From Bog-756 sp963806455 (GTDB taxonomy: Bacteria > Actinomycetota > Acidimicrobiia > Acidimicrobiales > RAAP-2): DNA of 64,000 bases. Numbering within the stretch: position 1 is the first letter of the stretch; each line of letters begins with the position of its first letter. Below, piece by piece: positions 25,661 through 33,950 of the stretch. The stretch lies in assembly GCA_963806455.1 (NCBI GenBank), contig CAWDXZ010000007.1, positions 62,001 to 126,000 on the forward strand, given 5' to 3'. Both the position numbers and the translations under genes were made by a program. A model generated the notes under the pieces. That model was not told the DNA's origin and did no database searches. It was given only the letters and a program-made list of their open reading frames with translations.

Positions 25661-25746
25661 GTTGCCAGCCCGGAGGCGGACCTGGGCACCGGTGTCCGCG
25701 TCCCGGCCGGCGGGGTCCCGGATTCCGCCCCGGGAGCGCCAGCGGA

Positions 25747-25752
25747 TAGCGT
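25747..25752 (+). promoter_or_regulatory. -10 box TAGCGT, near-leaderless start of the Ppx/GppA gene
   Basis: TAGCGT ends 7 nt before GTG 25760, one base more than the strict spacing seen at the other leaderless starts here. Confidence 0.45.
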
Positions 25753-25759
25753 CACGCCG

Positions 25760-26743
25760 GTGCCGACCGTCCGCGTAGCCGTGTTCGACCTGGGGAGCAG
25801 CTCGTTCCATCTGATGGTCGTGGACGCCACCCGTGAGGGGGTGCTGACCCCGGTGCTGCGTCGCCGCTCCTTCCTCCACCTGGGCACCGAGGTGGCCCGC
25901 ACCGGTGGGGTGCCGACGGACCGGGCCACCTCGGCGGTTCGGGCCGTGCGCCGGCTCCAGTCGGCCGCCGACGACGCCGGCGTCGATGTCGAGGTGGCCC
26001 TGGCCACCGCCGCCCTCCGGGACGCCGACAACGGTGCAGGGCTGGTCGCCCGGTTCGAGCGGGTGCTCGGGACGTCGGTCACCTTGCTGGCCGGCGAGGA
26101 GGAGGCCCGGCTGTGCTTCCTGGGCCAGCGAGCCGGGGTGTGGGTGGGCCCCGACCCCGTCCTCGGCCTCGACCTCGGGGGAGGAAGCCTCGAAGCGGGC
26201 ACCGGCACGATCGACGAGATCTTCGCCGTCTCGAGCGTGCCCCTCGGCACGGCCCGGCTCCGGGGGGAGCTCGGGACGGGGGAGCTGCTCACCCCGCAGG
26301 ACCGGGCGGCCATCGCCCGGGTGGCCCGGGAGCGCTCCCAGCCGATCCGGGCCATGGTGTCGGACGTGCCCGGCGCGGCCGATCGGGTGGTCGCCAGCGG
26401 GGGCACGGTGCGGGCGCTGGCCCGCCTCGCCATGGCGCTGCACCGGCCCGAGACGGCGTCGGCGTCGGTGTCCTCCCGGCCGGTGAACCAGATGGAGCTG
26501 CCGGCCGGTCAGCTCTTCGAGCTCACGGACCGGCTGGCCACGCTGGACCTCGACGCCCGGCTGGCCCTCCCCGGCATCCAGGCCCGGCGGGCGCCGCTCC
26601 TGCCCATCGGGGCGGTGGTGCTGTCGACGCTGGTGGAGGACCTGGGGCTCCGGCGCCTGGTGGTCAGTGAATGGGGGCTACGCGAAGGTGCGGTGATCAG
26701 CGCCCTCGCCCTGCAGCCCGATCGCCGACTGGTCCCGGGCTAG
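25760..26743 (+). CDS. Ppx/GppA phosphatase family protein
   Basis: 327 residues, the short actinobacterial form with only the two ASKHA ATPase-like domains and no C-terminal HD-type extension. Motifs are VAVFDLGSSSFHLMVVD (phosphate 1), ATAALRDADNG, GEEEARLCFLG and VLGLDLGGGSLEAG (phosphate 2 loop with the catalytic-region Glu), plus VVASGGTVRALARL. The family hydrolyses polyphosphate or pppGpp. GTG 25760 was chosen because of the -10 box upstream and because similarity begins at once. Which substrate applies cannot be decided. Confidence 0.9.
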   Translation: MPTVRVAVFDLGSSSFHLMVVDATREGVLTPVLRRRSFLHLGTEVARTGGVPTDRATSAVRAVRRLQSAADDAGVDVEVALATAALRDADNGAGLVARFERVLGTSVTLLAGEEEARLCFLGQRAGVWVGPDPVLGLDLGGGSLEAGTGTIDEIFAVSSVPLGTARLRGELGTGELLTPQDRAAIARVARERSQPIRAMVSDVPGAADRVVASGGTVRALARLAMALHRPETASASVSSRPVNQMELPAGQLFELTDRLATLDLDARLALPGIQARRAPLLPIGAVVLSTLVEDLGLRRLVVSEWGLREGAVISALALQPDRRLVPG

Positions 26744-26760
26744 GCAGTGATCGTCCCTGG

Positions 26761-26913
26761 TCAGGCCTTCTTCCCGAGGATCCGGTTCATCCCCGTCCCA
26801 CAGGTGGGGCACTTGCCCTTGGCCGACCGCCGGCCGTTGGCCATCTCGACCTCTTCCCCCTCGAATTGCCGCTTCTCACGGCACTTCACGCAGTAACCCT
26901 CATACGACGCCAT
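26761..26913 (-). CDS. DUF5679-type small zinc-ribbon protein
   Basis: Only 50 residues: MASYEGYCVKCREKRQFEG, then KGKCPTCGTGMNRILGKKA. Two CxxC pairs (CVKC and CPTC) form a zinc ribbon and the C-terminus is basic. AGGAGGAG lies just upstream of the ATG at 26913, a strong ribosome-binding site. This matches the small DUF5679 proteins common in actinobacteria, of unknown function. It converges with the Ppx/GppA gene, 17 bp apart. Confidence 0.82.
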   Translation of the reverse strand: MASYEGYCVKCREKRQFEGEEVEMANGRRSAKGKCPTCGTGMNRILGKKA

Positions 26914-27021
26914 GGCTCCTCCTCGTGATGCGAATGGCGGACATCCGGTGATCGGATGGGACCGAACGTATCGGTCCGGGCTGAGCGAGGGGGGGATGGC
27001 GGTGGCAGGTGCTTGCAAAAG

Positions 27022-30000
27022 TTAGCATCCAGGCGTGGCCGGTCCCGCCGTCCCCGGGGCGATCGGGCCGTCGGCGTCGATGGTCGCCATCAGCCTGCCG
27101 ATGTCGTCGGCGGCCAGAGGGGGGCTGAAGTAGTAGCCCTGGGCCGTGGTGCAGCCGCGTTGGAGCAGGACCCGGCTCTGCTGGGAGGTCTCGACCCCTT
27201 CGGCCACGCAGTCCAGCCCGAGCCGGTCCGCCATCGAGATGATGGCCGCCACCAGCGAGTCGTCCTCACCCTCGGGGCCGAGGACCTGCACGAACGACCG
27301 GTTGATCTTGAGGGTGCTGACCGGGAAGGACCCGATCCGGTTGAGGGAGGAGTTGCCGGCCCCGAAATCGTCGATGGTGAACCGCACCCCGAGGCGCCGC
27401 AGCCGCTCGATGTTCTCCTTGGCCGGTCCCCACCGGTCGAGCACCACCCGCTCGGTGATCTCGAGCTCGAGCAGGGACGGGTCGATCCCCGTCCGGGCCA
27501 GTGTGCGGTCCACGTTGGCGAACAGCTCGGGGTCCGACAGGTCTCGCGAGGCCAGGTTGACCGACAGCCGGAACGGGCCGAGACCGGCCGCGAACCAGGC
27601 CCGGGCCTGCTCGCAGGCCCGCTCGAGCACCCACGAGTCGAGGGCCACGATGAGGTCGCTGCGCTCGGCCAGGGAGATGAACGAGGCCGGCTCGAGGACC
27701 CCGAGCCTCGGGTGGTGCCACCGGACCAGCGCCTCCACCCCGACCACGCCGGAGGTGCGGAGGTCGATGTAGGGCTGGTACAGCACGAAGAACTGGTCGC
27801 GCTGGAGCGCCTGGACCAGTTCTGCCTCCAGCGTGGCCGGGTCGACGGGGACCGACCCGGCGCGGCGGTCCGACGGGTGTCCGGAGTACATCTGGAAGCC
27901 GTTCCGGCCGAGGGCCTTGGCCCGGTACATCGCCTCGTCGGCCCGGTTGAGCAGGTCGTCGTAGGAGTCGCCGTGCTGGGGAGCCATGGCGATGCCGATG
28001 GAGGCCGAGGCCTGGACGTCCTCGCCGAAGACCACGAAGGGCACGCTCATCGCCTCCAGGGCCCGCTCGGCCAGCTCGTCGATCGACTCCTGCTCCGACA
28101 GGCCGGGCAGCAGGATGGCGAACTCGTCACCTCCCACCCGGGCGACGGTGTCCTGCCGCCTGACCGTGTCGACCAGCCGGTGGCTCACCTGGCGGATGAG
28201 GTCGTCGCCGGCGGCATGGCCGAGGGTGTCGTTGACCCGCTTGAAGTGGTCGAGGTCGACGAAGAACATGCAGACCGGCTCGCCCACCCGTCGGGACCGA
28301 ACAAGCTCCTGTTCGACGCGGTCCTGGAAGAGGCGGCGATTGGGCAGCCCCGTCAGCGCGTCGTGCCAGGCCAGGTGCGACACCTTCTCGAGGAGCCCGA
28401 GGTTCTGCAGGGAGGTGGCCGCCTGGTCGGCCAGCCCGGACAGCCGCTCGTGGAGGTCGGGGTCCCGGATCGAGTCGGTCGGCGAGCCGACCCCGTAGTT
28501 GGCGGAGATCACCCCGAAGAACTCGCCGGCGGCGAAGAGCGGCGTCACCACCGAGGCAGCCGTGCCGGAGCGGGCCAGCAGGTCCCGCAGTACCGGGTCC
28601 TCGTTCGACCCGTCGATGACGATGACCTCCCGCTGGTTGATCATGCGGCCGACCATCGGGAGCCCGATCTGGACGCCCGGCGGCTCGGCCTCCCCTGGCG
28701 GGGGGGTCGGCGCCGATGGGGCCCCGGAGGCGGGGCCCCGGCCGTTCTGCCCGCCGGACGGCCCTGACTCCGGCCCGGGGGCCCCGGTCGGGACCGGTTC
28801 GGGCCCCGGGACGGCCCGCGGGACGATGGGCCCGAGGTAGGCGTCGGGCGGCTGGGCGCCGGCGCTTCGGGCCCGCGGCACCAACTGCCCCGAGTCGGCC
28901 TCCCACAGGTACACCGTCGAACGGTCGCAACCGGCCACGGCGGGAACGGAGTCGGCCAGCAGCTGTACCAGATCGGCCGGCGTGGTGACCCTCGACAGGC
29001 TGTCGGCGAACGAGAGGAGGGTCCGGGCGGTGGTGTCGCTGCGGCGGGCATCGTCAAGGACGCCGAGGATGTCGAGGGCGGTGGCGGCATAGTCGGCATA
29101 GAGGCGGACCGTCCCGGCCTCCGAGGCCGGGATGTGGCCCCCACTGGGCGCCAACTCGACCAGCCGGCCGTACCGGTGGCGCCCCGAGGCGATGTCGACG
29201 ATGAGGCGCGTGCCGTGGTCGTCGTCTGGATGACCGGGCCACAGCTCGGCCGCCAGGGTCTGGGCCTCGTCCGGCCGGAGGCCCCGGTGATGGAGCTTGA
29301 CCGGCGTCCCGGGTCGGACCCGGACCATCAACAGGTAGCGGTCGGCGGTCACCAAGGCGTCGGCCCGGGCGGCGATCTCCGCCAGCAGCGCCTCGGCATC
29401 GTCGTCGAGGAGGCCGAGAGCGATGGCGAAGGTCCCCTCCATCAGCGTCCGCATGCGGTCGAGCTCCGATCCGGGCGGCTCGTCCACCGGGCCCGAGGCG
29501 GTCTGGAGGACGCCGGGGCCCGGGCCGGCCTCGTCCGGGCGGTCGTCCCAGCTCAAGGCGTACAGGCAGTGCGGGCCGCCCCGGGCACTGCACTCGGGCT
29601 CGCTGATGAGAGCCGGCCCGGAGCCGAAGAGGACGGGGATCTGGGAGAGGAGGCCCCTGGTCATCTCGCACACGTGCGCGTGTCGGTCCGTTCCGCCGAG
29701 GGGCGACACCCGGACCAGGGCGTGATCGGCCTCGACCTCGACCGGCACCGCCTCCGAGGTGGCGTCGAAATGGCGGAGCAGCGGGCCCACCCGATGGAGG
29801 ACGGCCTCGGTCGAGCCGGCGGCCACCACCCGGTCCACGAATCCGTCGGCCGGCGAGCGGAGGAGCGTCTGGCCCACGTGGAGGCCGATGGCCCCGTCTG
29901 CCAGCACCAGGGCGGCCGCGTCGAACAGCGCCGCCGCCTGCGGGGTCGAGCTCCACGTCCCGGCGTCGCCCAGCTGGGCGTAGGGTCGGCGCTCGCCGGC

Positions 30001-30135
30001 GAGGGCCAGGGCCTGGGAGACGCCGGCGTCCCCGCACCCGGCGCGGACCAGGCCCATCACGGTGCTGACGACGGAGCCGGACACCTCACGCCGGCCGCCA
30101 GCCGGGGGGATCGTCTCCTCAACCTTTACAGACAT
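27022..30135 (-). CDS. Large sensory GAF-GGDEF-EAL cyclic-di-GMP protein
   Basis: 1037 residues. Residues about 18-205 are an N-terminal sensor resembling V4R/haem-NO-binding-type domains: an alpha-helical part followed by PECSARGGPHCLYALSW, like the cysteine-containing end of V4R. Two GAF-like regions follow (about 225-375 and 380-590), the second interrupted by a proline/glycine-rich insert. Then GGDEF (about 590-745, motif RVGGDEF at 668-672) and EAL (about 770-1020, motif GVEALVRWHHP at 801-803, with EITERV, DDFGAGNSS and AEGVET). Both catalytic signatures are intact; the first GAF pair implies small-molecule sensing. No transmembrane helix. Confidence 0.9.
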   Translation of the reverse strand: MSVKVEETIPPAGGRREVSGSVVSTVMGLVRAGCGDAGVSQALALAGERRPYAQLGDAGTWSSTPQAAALFDAAALVLADGAIGLHVGQTLLRSPADGFVDRVVAAGSTEAVLHRVGPLLRHFDATSEAVPVEVEADHALVRVSPLGGTDRHAHVCEMTRGLLSQIPVLFGSGPALISEPECSARGGPHCLYALSWDDRPDEAGPGPGVLQTASGPVDEPPGSELDRMRTLMEGTFAIALGLLDDDAEALLAEIAARADALVTADRYLLMVRVRPGTPVKLHHRGLRPDEAQTLAAELWPGHPDDDHGTRLIVDIASGRHRYGRLVELAPSGGHIPASEAGTVRLYADYAATALDILGVLDDARRSDTTARTLLSFADSLSRVTTPADLVQLLADSVPAVAGCDRSTVYLWEADSGQLVPRARSAGAQPPDAYLGPIVPRAVPGPEPVPTGAPGPESGPSGGQNGRGPASGAPSAPTPPPGEAEPPGVQIGLPMVGRMINQREVIVIDGSNEDPVLRDLLARSGTAASVVTPLFAAGEFFGVISANYGVGSPTDSIRDPDLHERLSGLADQAATSLQNLGLLEKVSHLAWHDALTGLPNRRLFQDRVEQELVRSRRVGEPVCMFFVDLDHFKRVNDTLGHAAGDDLIRQVSHRLVDTVRRQDTVARVGGDEFAILLPGLSEQESIDELAERALEAMSVPFVVFGEDVQASASIGIAMAPQHGDSYDDLLNRADEAMYRAKALGRNGFQMYSGHPSDRRAGSVPVDPATLEAELVQALQRDQFFVLYQPYIDLRTSGVVGVEALVRWHHPRLGVLEPASFISLAERSDLIVALDSWVLERACEQARAWFAAGLGPFRLSVNLASRDLSDPELFANVDRTLARTGIDPSLLELEITERVVLDRWGPAKENIERLRRLGVRFTIDDFGAGNSSLNRIGSFPVSTLKINRSFVQVLGPEGEDDSLVAAIISMADRLGLDCVAEGVETSQQSRVLLQRGCTTAQGYYFSPPLAADDIGRLMATIDADGPIAPGTAGPATPGC

Positions 30136-30280
30136 CGATCGTCATCCAACCCCTCGGCCGCGCCACCACCCGGGGGCACCTGCCTACCCCCATCTTCGAC
30201 CAGCCGGAGACAATCCTTTACCGGCCCGGGGTGGGCCGACCGCGGGTGGATCGGCCGCCACGGCTCGGGGACCTCGGGCC

Positions 30281-30286
30281 TACACT
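30281..30286 (+). promoter_or_regulatory. -10 box TACACT, leaderless start of the peroxidase gene
   Basis: TACACT ends exactly 6 nt before ATG 30293, as at parA and obgE. Confidence 0.55.
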
Positions 30287-30292
30287 TGGGCC

Positions 30293-30781
30293 ATGAGCAT
30301 CTACGACCCTGCCCTCCACACCTTGAACGGCGAGCCGGCTTCGGTCGGGGACTACCGCGGGCAGGCCCTCCTGATGGTCAATGTGGCCTCCAGGTGCGGC
30401 CTCACCCCTCAGTACGAGGGTCTGGAGCGGCTGCAGAAGACCTACGGCGACAGGGGCTTCACCGTCCTCGGCTTCCCCTGCAACCAGTTCGGCGCCCAGG
30501 AGCCCGGCACCGCCGACGAGATCGCCACGTTCTGTTCGGCCACCTACGGCGTCACGTTCCCGATGTTCGAGAAGATCGACGTGAACGGTGACGACCGTCA
30601 CCCCGTCTACCGGGAGCTGGTCGCCTTTTCGGACGCCGACGGGGAGGCCGGGGACGTGCAGTGGAACTTCGAGAAGTTCCTCGTGTCGCCCTCCGGTGAG
30701 ATCGTGCACCGGTTCCGTCCCATGGTCGACCCCGAGGCGCCCGAGGTGACCGACGCCATCGAGGCCAACCTGCCCGCTTGA
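30293..30781 (+). CDS. Glutathione peroxidase-family thiol peroxidase
   Basis: 162 residues. Family motifs are NVASRCGLTPQY with the peroxidatic Cys35 (Cys, not selenocysteine), FPCNQFGAQEPG (resolving-Cys region and active-site Gln) and WNFEKFLV (active-site Trp/Asn). Such Cys enzymes reduce hydroperoxides, usually with thioredoxin rather than glutathione. The stop overlaps the TTG start of the DinB-like gene, so the pair is probably cotranscribed and coupled. Confidence 0.93.
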   Translation: MSIYDPALHTLNGEPASVGDYRGQALLMVNVASRCGLTPQYEGLERLQKTYGDRGFTVLGFPCNQFGAQEPGTADEIATFCSATYGVTFPMFEKIDVNGDDRHPVYRELVAFSDADGEAGDVQWNFEKFLVSPSGEIVHRFRPMVDPEAPEVTDAIEANLPA

Positions 30782-31638
30782 CGGACCGTCCGGAGGGCTC
30801 GAGCGGGCGGGTCGGGCTGCCGCCGACCGGCGAGCCGGCGGTCGAACACCTGGCTCAGGTGTGGGCTTCGGTGACGGAGGCCTGCACCGGCCTCGACGTC
30901 GGCCAATGGCACCTCGGCACCGATTGCCCGGGCTGGACGGTCAAGGACCAGGTCTCCCACCTGGTCGGGATCGAGCGCATGCTGTTGGGCGATCCGGCAC
31001 CGCCGGCGATCACCGAGCCGCCGTCCCATGTCAACAACGACTTCGGCGCCCTGAACGAGGCCTGGGTCGAGGCGCGCCGGGCCGTCCCCGGCGACGAGGT
31101 GCTGGCCGAGTTCGCCGAGGTGACCGGCCGGCGCCTCCGGGCCCTGGCCGCCATGGGGCCGGCCGAGTTCGACGAGGTCGGATGGAGCCCGGTCGGCCAG
31201 GTGCCGTACCGGGACTTCATGGAGACCCGTGTGCTCGACAGCTGGGCCCACGAGCAGGACATCCGGCGCGCGGTCGGTCGACCGGGCGGCCGCAACGGGC
31301 CCGGGGAGGCCATCGTGGTCGACCGCTGCGCTCGGACCATGCCCTACGTGGTCGGCAAGCGGTTGGCCCCCCCCGACGGCACCCGTGTGCTCTTCGTGCT
31401 GACCGGCACCCTCGGTCGCCGCATCTCGGTGACCGTGACCGGAGGCCGCGCCGCCATCGACGATCCGCCGCCGGTCGGGGAGCCGACGGTGACGGTCGAG
31501 ATGGACCAGGGGACGTTCTGGCGACTGGGGTTCGGTCGGGAGGCCGCCGTCGAGGCCATCGCCGAGGGAACGGTGCACATGGTCGGGGAGGTGGCCCTCG
31601 GCCGCCGGGTGCTCGAGTCCATGGCGTTCATGACGTGA
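30778..31638 (+). CDS. DinB-like maleylpyruvate isomerase-family protein (TIGR03083 type)
   Basis: 286 residues from TTG 30778, four bases overlapping the peroxidase stop. The N-terminal four-helix DinB-like domain shows the signature DCPGWTVKDQVSHLVGIE and ETRVLDSWAHEQDIRRAVGR, and the C-terminal part (about 195-280) is the SCP2-like domain often fused to it. Family members are metal-dependent, mycothiol-linked enzymes in actinobacteria. Exact reaction unknown. Coupling to a thiol peroxidase fits a role in redox or electrophile handling, by inference. Confidence 0.85.
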   Translation: MTDRPEGSSGRVGLPPTGEPAVEHLAQVWASVTEACTGLDVGQWHLGTDCPGWTVKDQVSHLVGIERMLLGDPAPPAITEPPSHVNNDFGALNEAWVEARRAVPGDEVLAEFAEVTGRRLRALAAMGPAEFDEVGWSPVGQVPYRDFMETRVLDSWAHEQDIRRAVGRPGGRNGPGEAIVVDRCARTMPYVVGKRLAPPDGTRVLFVLTGTLGRRISVTVTGGRAAIDDPPPVGEPTVTVEMDQGTFWRLGFGREAAVEAIAEGTVHMVGEVALGRRVLESMAFMT

Positions 31639-31726
31639 CCGCCCGATAGGGAGCCGCCCCCGGCCGGGTCCGGCGGCTGCGCCCCGGATGGGCCGGGCCG
31701 TCGAGGGCCCGAACCCGCCGTGCCGG

Positions 31727-31732
31727 TACACT
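31727..31732 (+). promoter_or_regulatory. -10 box TACACT upstream of tig
   Basis: TACACT ends 11 nt before the ATG at 31744, so the predicted transcript has a leader of only about 5 nt. Confidence 0.45.
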
Positions 31733-31743
31733 CGGCAATTCAT

Positions 31744-33090
31744 ATGCGAGCCACGGCAGCACCCGAAGAGGGCAACAAGGTCCGGCTCTCCGTCGAGGTC
31801 GACGAGGGAGAGGTCGACGAGGCCCTCGACGGGGTGATGAAGCGGCTGGCCCGTGAGGTGCGGGTGCCCGGGTTCCGACCGGGGAAGGTCCCGCGTCGGG
31901 TCATCGAGGCCCGCATGGGGGGTGCGACCGCCCTGCGCGGGGAAGCCCTGCGCGAGGCGCTGCCCGGCTTCTATGCCCGAGCGGTGAGCGACACCGAGGT
32001 CGACCCGATCGACCAGCCGCAGATCGACATCACCTCGGGCGACGAGTCCGGACCCGTCTCCTTCGACGCCGTCGTCGAGGTCCGGCCGACGGTGGCCGTC
32101 CCCGGCTACCGGGGGCTGGTGGTGGCCCTGCCCAACCTCGAGGTCACCGAGGACGAGGTCGACGCCCAGGTGGACCGCCTGCGGGCCACCTCGGGCCAGC
32201 TGGTGGAGGTGGCCCGGCCGGCCAAGGACGGCGACCAGGTGACCATCGACATCCACGGCACGAGGACTGGACCCGGGGCCGGCGGCGAGGATGACGACCT
32301 CGACGCCCAGGACCTCCTCTACGAAGTGGGCGGGGGCGGCGTGGTCCCCGAGCTCGACGACCATCTGCGCGGGGCGAAGGCCGGTGACATCCTGAGCTTC
32401 GACGCCGCCCTCGGGGCCGAAGCTCAGGAGGTCGAATTCCGGGTGCTGGTCAAGGAGGTCAAAGAGCTCGTCCTGCCCGAGCTCACCGACGAATGGGCAG
32501 CCGAGGCCTCCGAATTCGACACCGTCGACGAGCTCGTCGCCGACCTCACCACCCGACTCCGTCAGCGCCACGTCGCGCAGGCCCAGATGGCGTTGCAGCG
32601 CAAGACGGCCGAGGCATTGGCCGAGCTGGTGACCGAGGAGATCCCCGAGCAGCTGGTGGCCATCGAGCTGCGCGAGCGGATACACGACCTCACCCACCGC
32701 CTCGACAGCCAGGGGATGACGCTCGCCCAGTTCCTCGGGGCCACCGGCCGCGACGAGCAGGAGTTCGTCGGCGAGCTGCGGGCGGGGGCCCTCGACACCG
32801 TGAAGGTCGACCTGGCGCTCCGGACGGTGGTCGACGAGGAAGGGATCGAGGTCACCGAAGAGGAGCTCGACGCGGAGCTGTCCGCCATGGGCGAGCGCCT
32901 GGAAATGGACGTCGACGAGGTGCGGGAGCAGTTGGAACGGGCCGGCAGGCTGGCGGCGGTACGCTCGGATCGGCGCAAGGCCAAGGCGATGCGTTGGTTG
33001 GTCGACAACGTGGAGCTGGTGGACGAAGACGGAAAGCCGGTCTCACGGGACGATCTGACCGTGGAACAGGACGAGGAGGGCTCGGAATGA
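31744..33090 (+). CDS. tig: Trigger factor (ribosome-associated chaperone, PPIase)
   Basis: 448 residues. The N-terminal ribosome-binding domain carries the signature VPGFRPGKVPRRVIEARMG (about 37-55). A PPIase (FKBP-like) domain follows at about 150-235 (AKDGDQVTIDIHG to LVKEVKELVLPEL), then the helical C-terminal chaperone arms. Trigger factor binds at the peptide exit tunnel and folds nascent chains. The last codon overlaps the clpP start (ATGA), giving the classical tig-clpP-clpX order. Confidence 0.96.
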   Translation: MRATAAPEEGNKVRLSVEVDEGEVDEALDGVMKRLAREVRVPGFRPGKVPRRVIEARMGGATALRGEALREALPGFYARAVSDTEVDPIDQPQIDITSGDESGPVSFDAVVEVRPTVAVPGYRGLVVALPNLEVTEDEVDAQVDRLRATSGQLVEVARPAKDGDQVTIDIHGTRTGPGAGGEDDDLDAQDLLYEVGGGGVVPELDDHLRGAKAGDILSFDAALGAEAQEVEFRVLVKEVKELVLPELTDEWAAEASEFDTVDELVADLTTRLRQRHVAQAQMALQRKTAEALAELVTEEIPEQLVAIELRERIHDLTHRLDSQGMTLAQFLGATGRDEQEFVGELRAGALDTVKVDLALRTVVDEEGIEVTEEELDAELSAMGERLEMDVDEVREQLERAGRLAAVRSDRRKAKAMRWLVDNVELVDEDGKPVSRDDLTVEQDEEGSE

Positions 33091-33740
33091 CATTCACGGA
33101 GGGAACCGGAGGAACGGGCGCACAGGCGTACAGCGTGCCCTGGGTGGTGGAGTCCACCAGCCGCGGGGAGCGGAACTACGACCTCTACTCGCGGCTGCTG
33201 CGTGAGCGGATCATCTTCCTCGGCACGCCGATCAACGACACGGTGGCCAATCTGGTCTGCGCCCAGCTCCTCTTCCTCGAGTCGGAGGAAGCCGACAAGG
33301 ACATCCACCTCTACATCAACTCGCCCGGTGGGGACATCACCGCCCTGTTCGCCATCTACGACACCATGAAGTACATCAAGCCCGACCTCTCTACGTTCTG
33401 CTTCGGTCAGGCGGCCTCGGCGGCCGCCGTGCTCCTCGGCGCCGGCACCCGGGGCAAGCGCTTCGCCCTACCCCACGCCCGCATCCTCCTGCACCAGCCG
33501 TTCGGTGGGGTCGAGGGCCAGGCCAGTGACATCGAGCTCCAGGCCAAGGAGATCCTCCGCATGCGCGACCTCCTGAACGGCATGCTGGCCAACGACACCG
33601 GCCAGAGCATCGAGCGCGTGTCCAAGGACACCGACCGGGACTTCATCATGACCGCCGAGGAGGCAGTGGCGTACGGCCTGGTGGACGAGGTCATCACGGC
33701 CAGGGACTCCGTGTCCATCGAGGCTGTCGGCGCGGCCTGA
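33087..33740 (+). CDS. clpP: ATP-dependent Clp protease proteolytic subunit
   Basis: 217 residues from ATG 33087, overlapping the tig stop. The catalytic triad is placed as in the family: Ser111 in FGQAASAAAVLL, His136 in ARILLHQP, Asp185 in DTDRDF, with the standard 25 and 49 residue spacings. The residues after the Ser are AAAVLL rather than the common MGA. ClpP forms the barrel that degrades substrates fed by ClpX, whose gene follows after 210 bp. Actinobacteria often have two clpP genes; only one is here. Confidence 0.96.
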   Translation: MTFTEGTGGTGAQAYSVPWVVESTSRGERNYDLYSRLLRERIIFLGTPINDTVANLVCAQLLFLESEEADKDIHLYINSPGGDITALFAIYDTMKYIKPDLSTFCFGQAASAAAVLLGAGTRGKRFALPHARILLHQPFGGVEGQASDIELQAKEILRMRDLLNGMLANDTGQSIERVSKDTDRDFIMTAEEAVAYGLVDEVITARDSVSIEAVGAA

Positions 33741-33950
33741 GCCGGCGCCAGGGTCCTGTTCGCGCCGAGGTAGCCGCTAGTGTTGTGTGATCGGGATGCC
33801 GAACGGGACGTGGGGTGGGGAGATGTGATCCTCAGACGTCACGGCCGGCGCCCAGGGCCGGGGGACCCGTCCACACCGGTGTCAGGACACGGCGACCAAC
33901 ACGCCCGATGAGCATCAAGGACCACTGACAAGAGGACAAGAGGAACCGAC

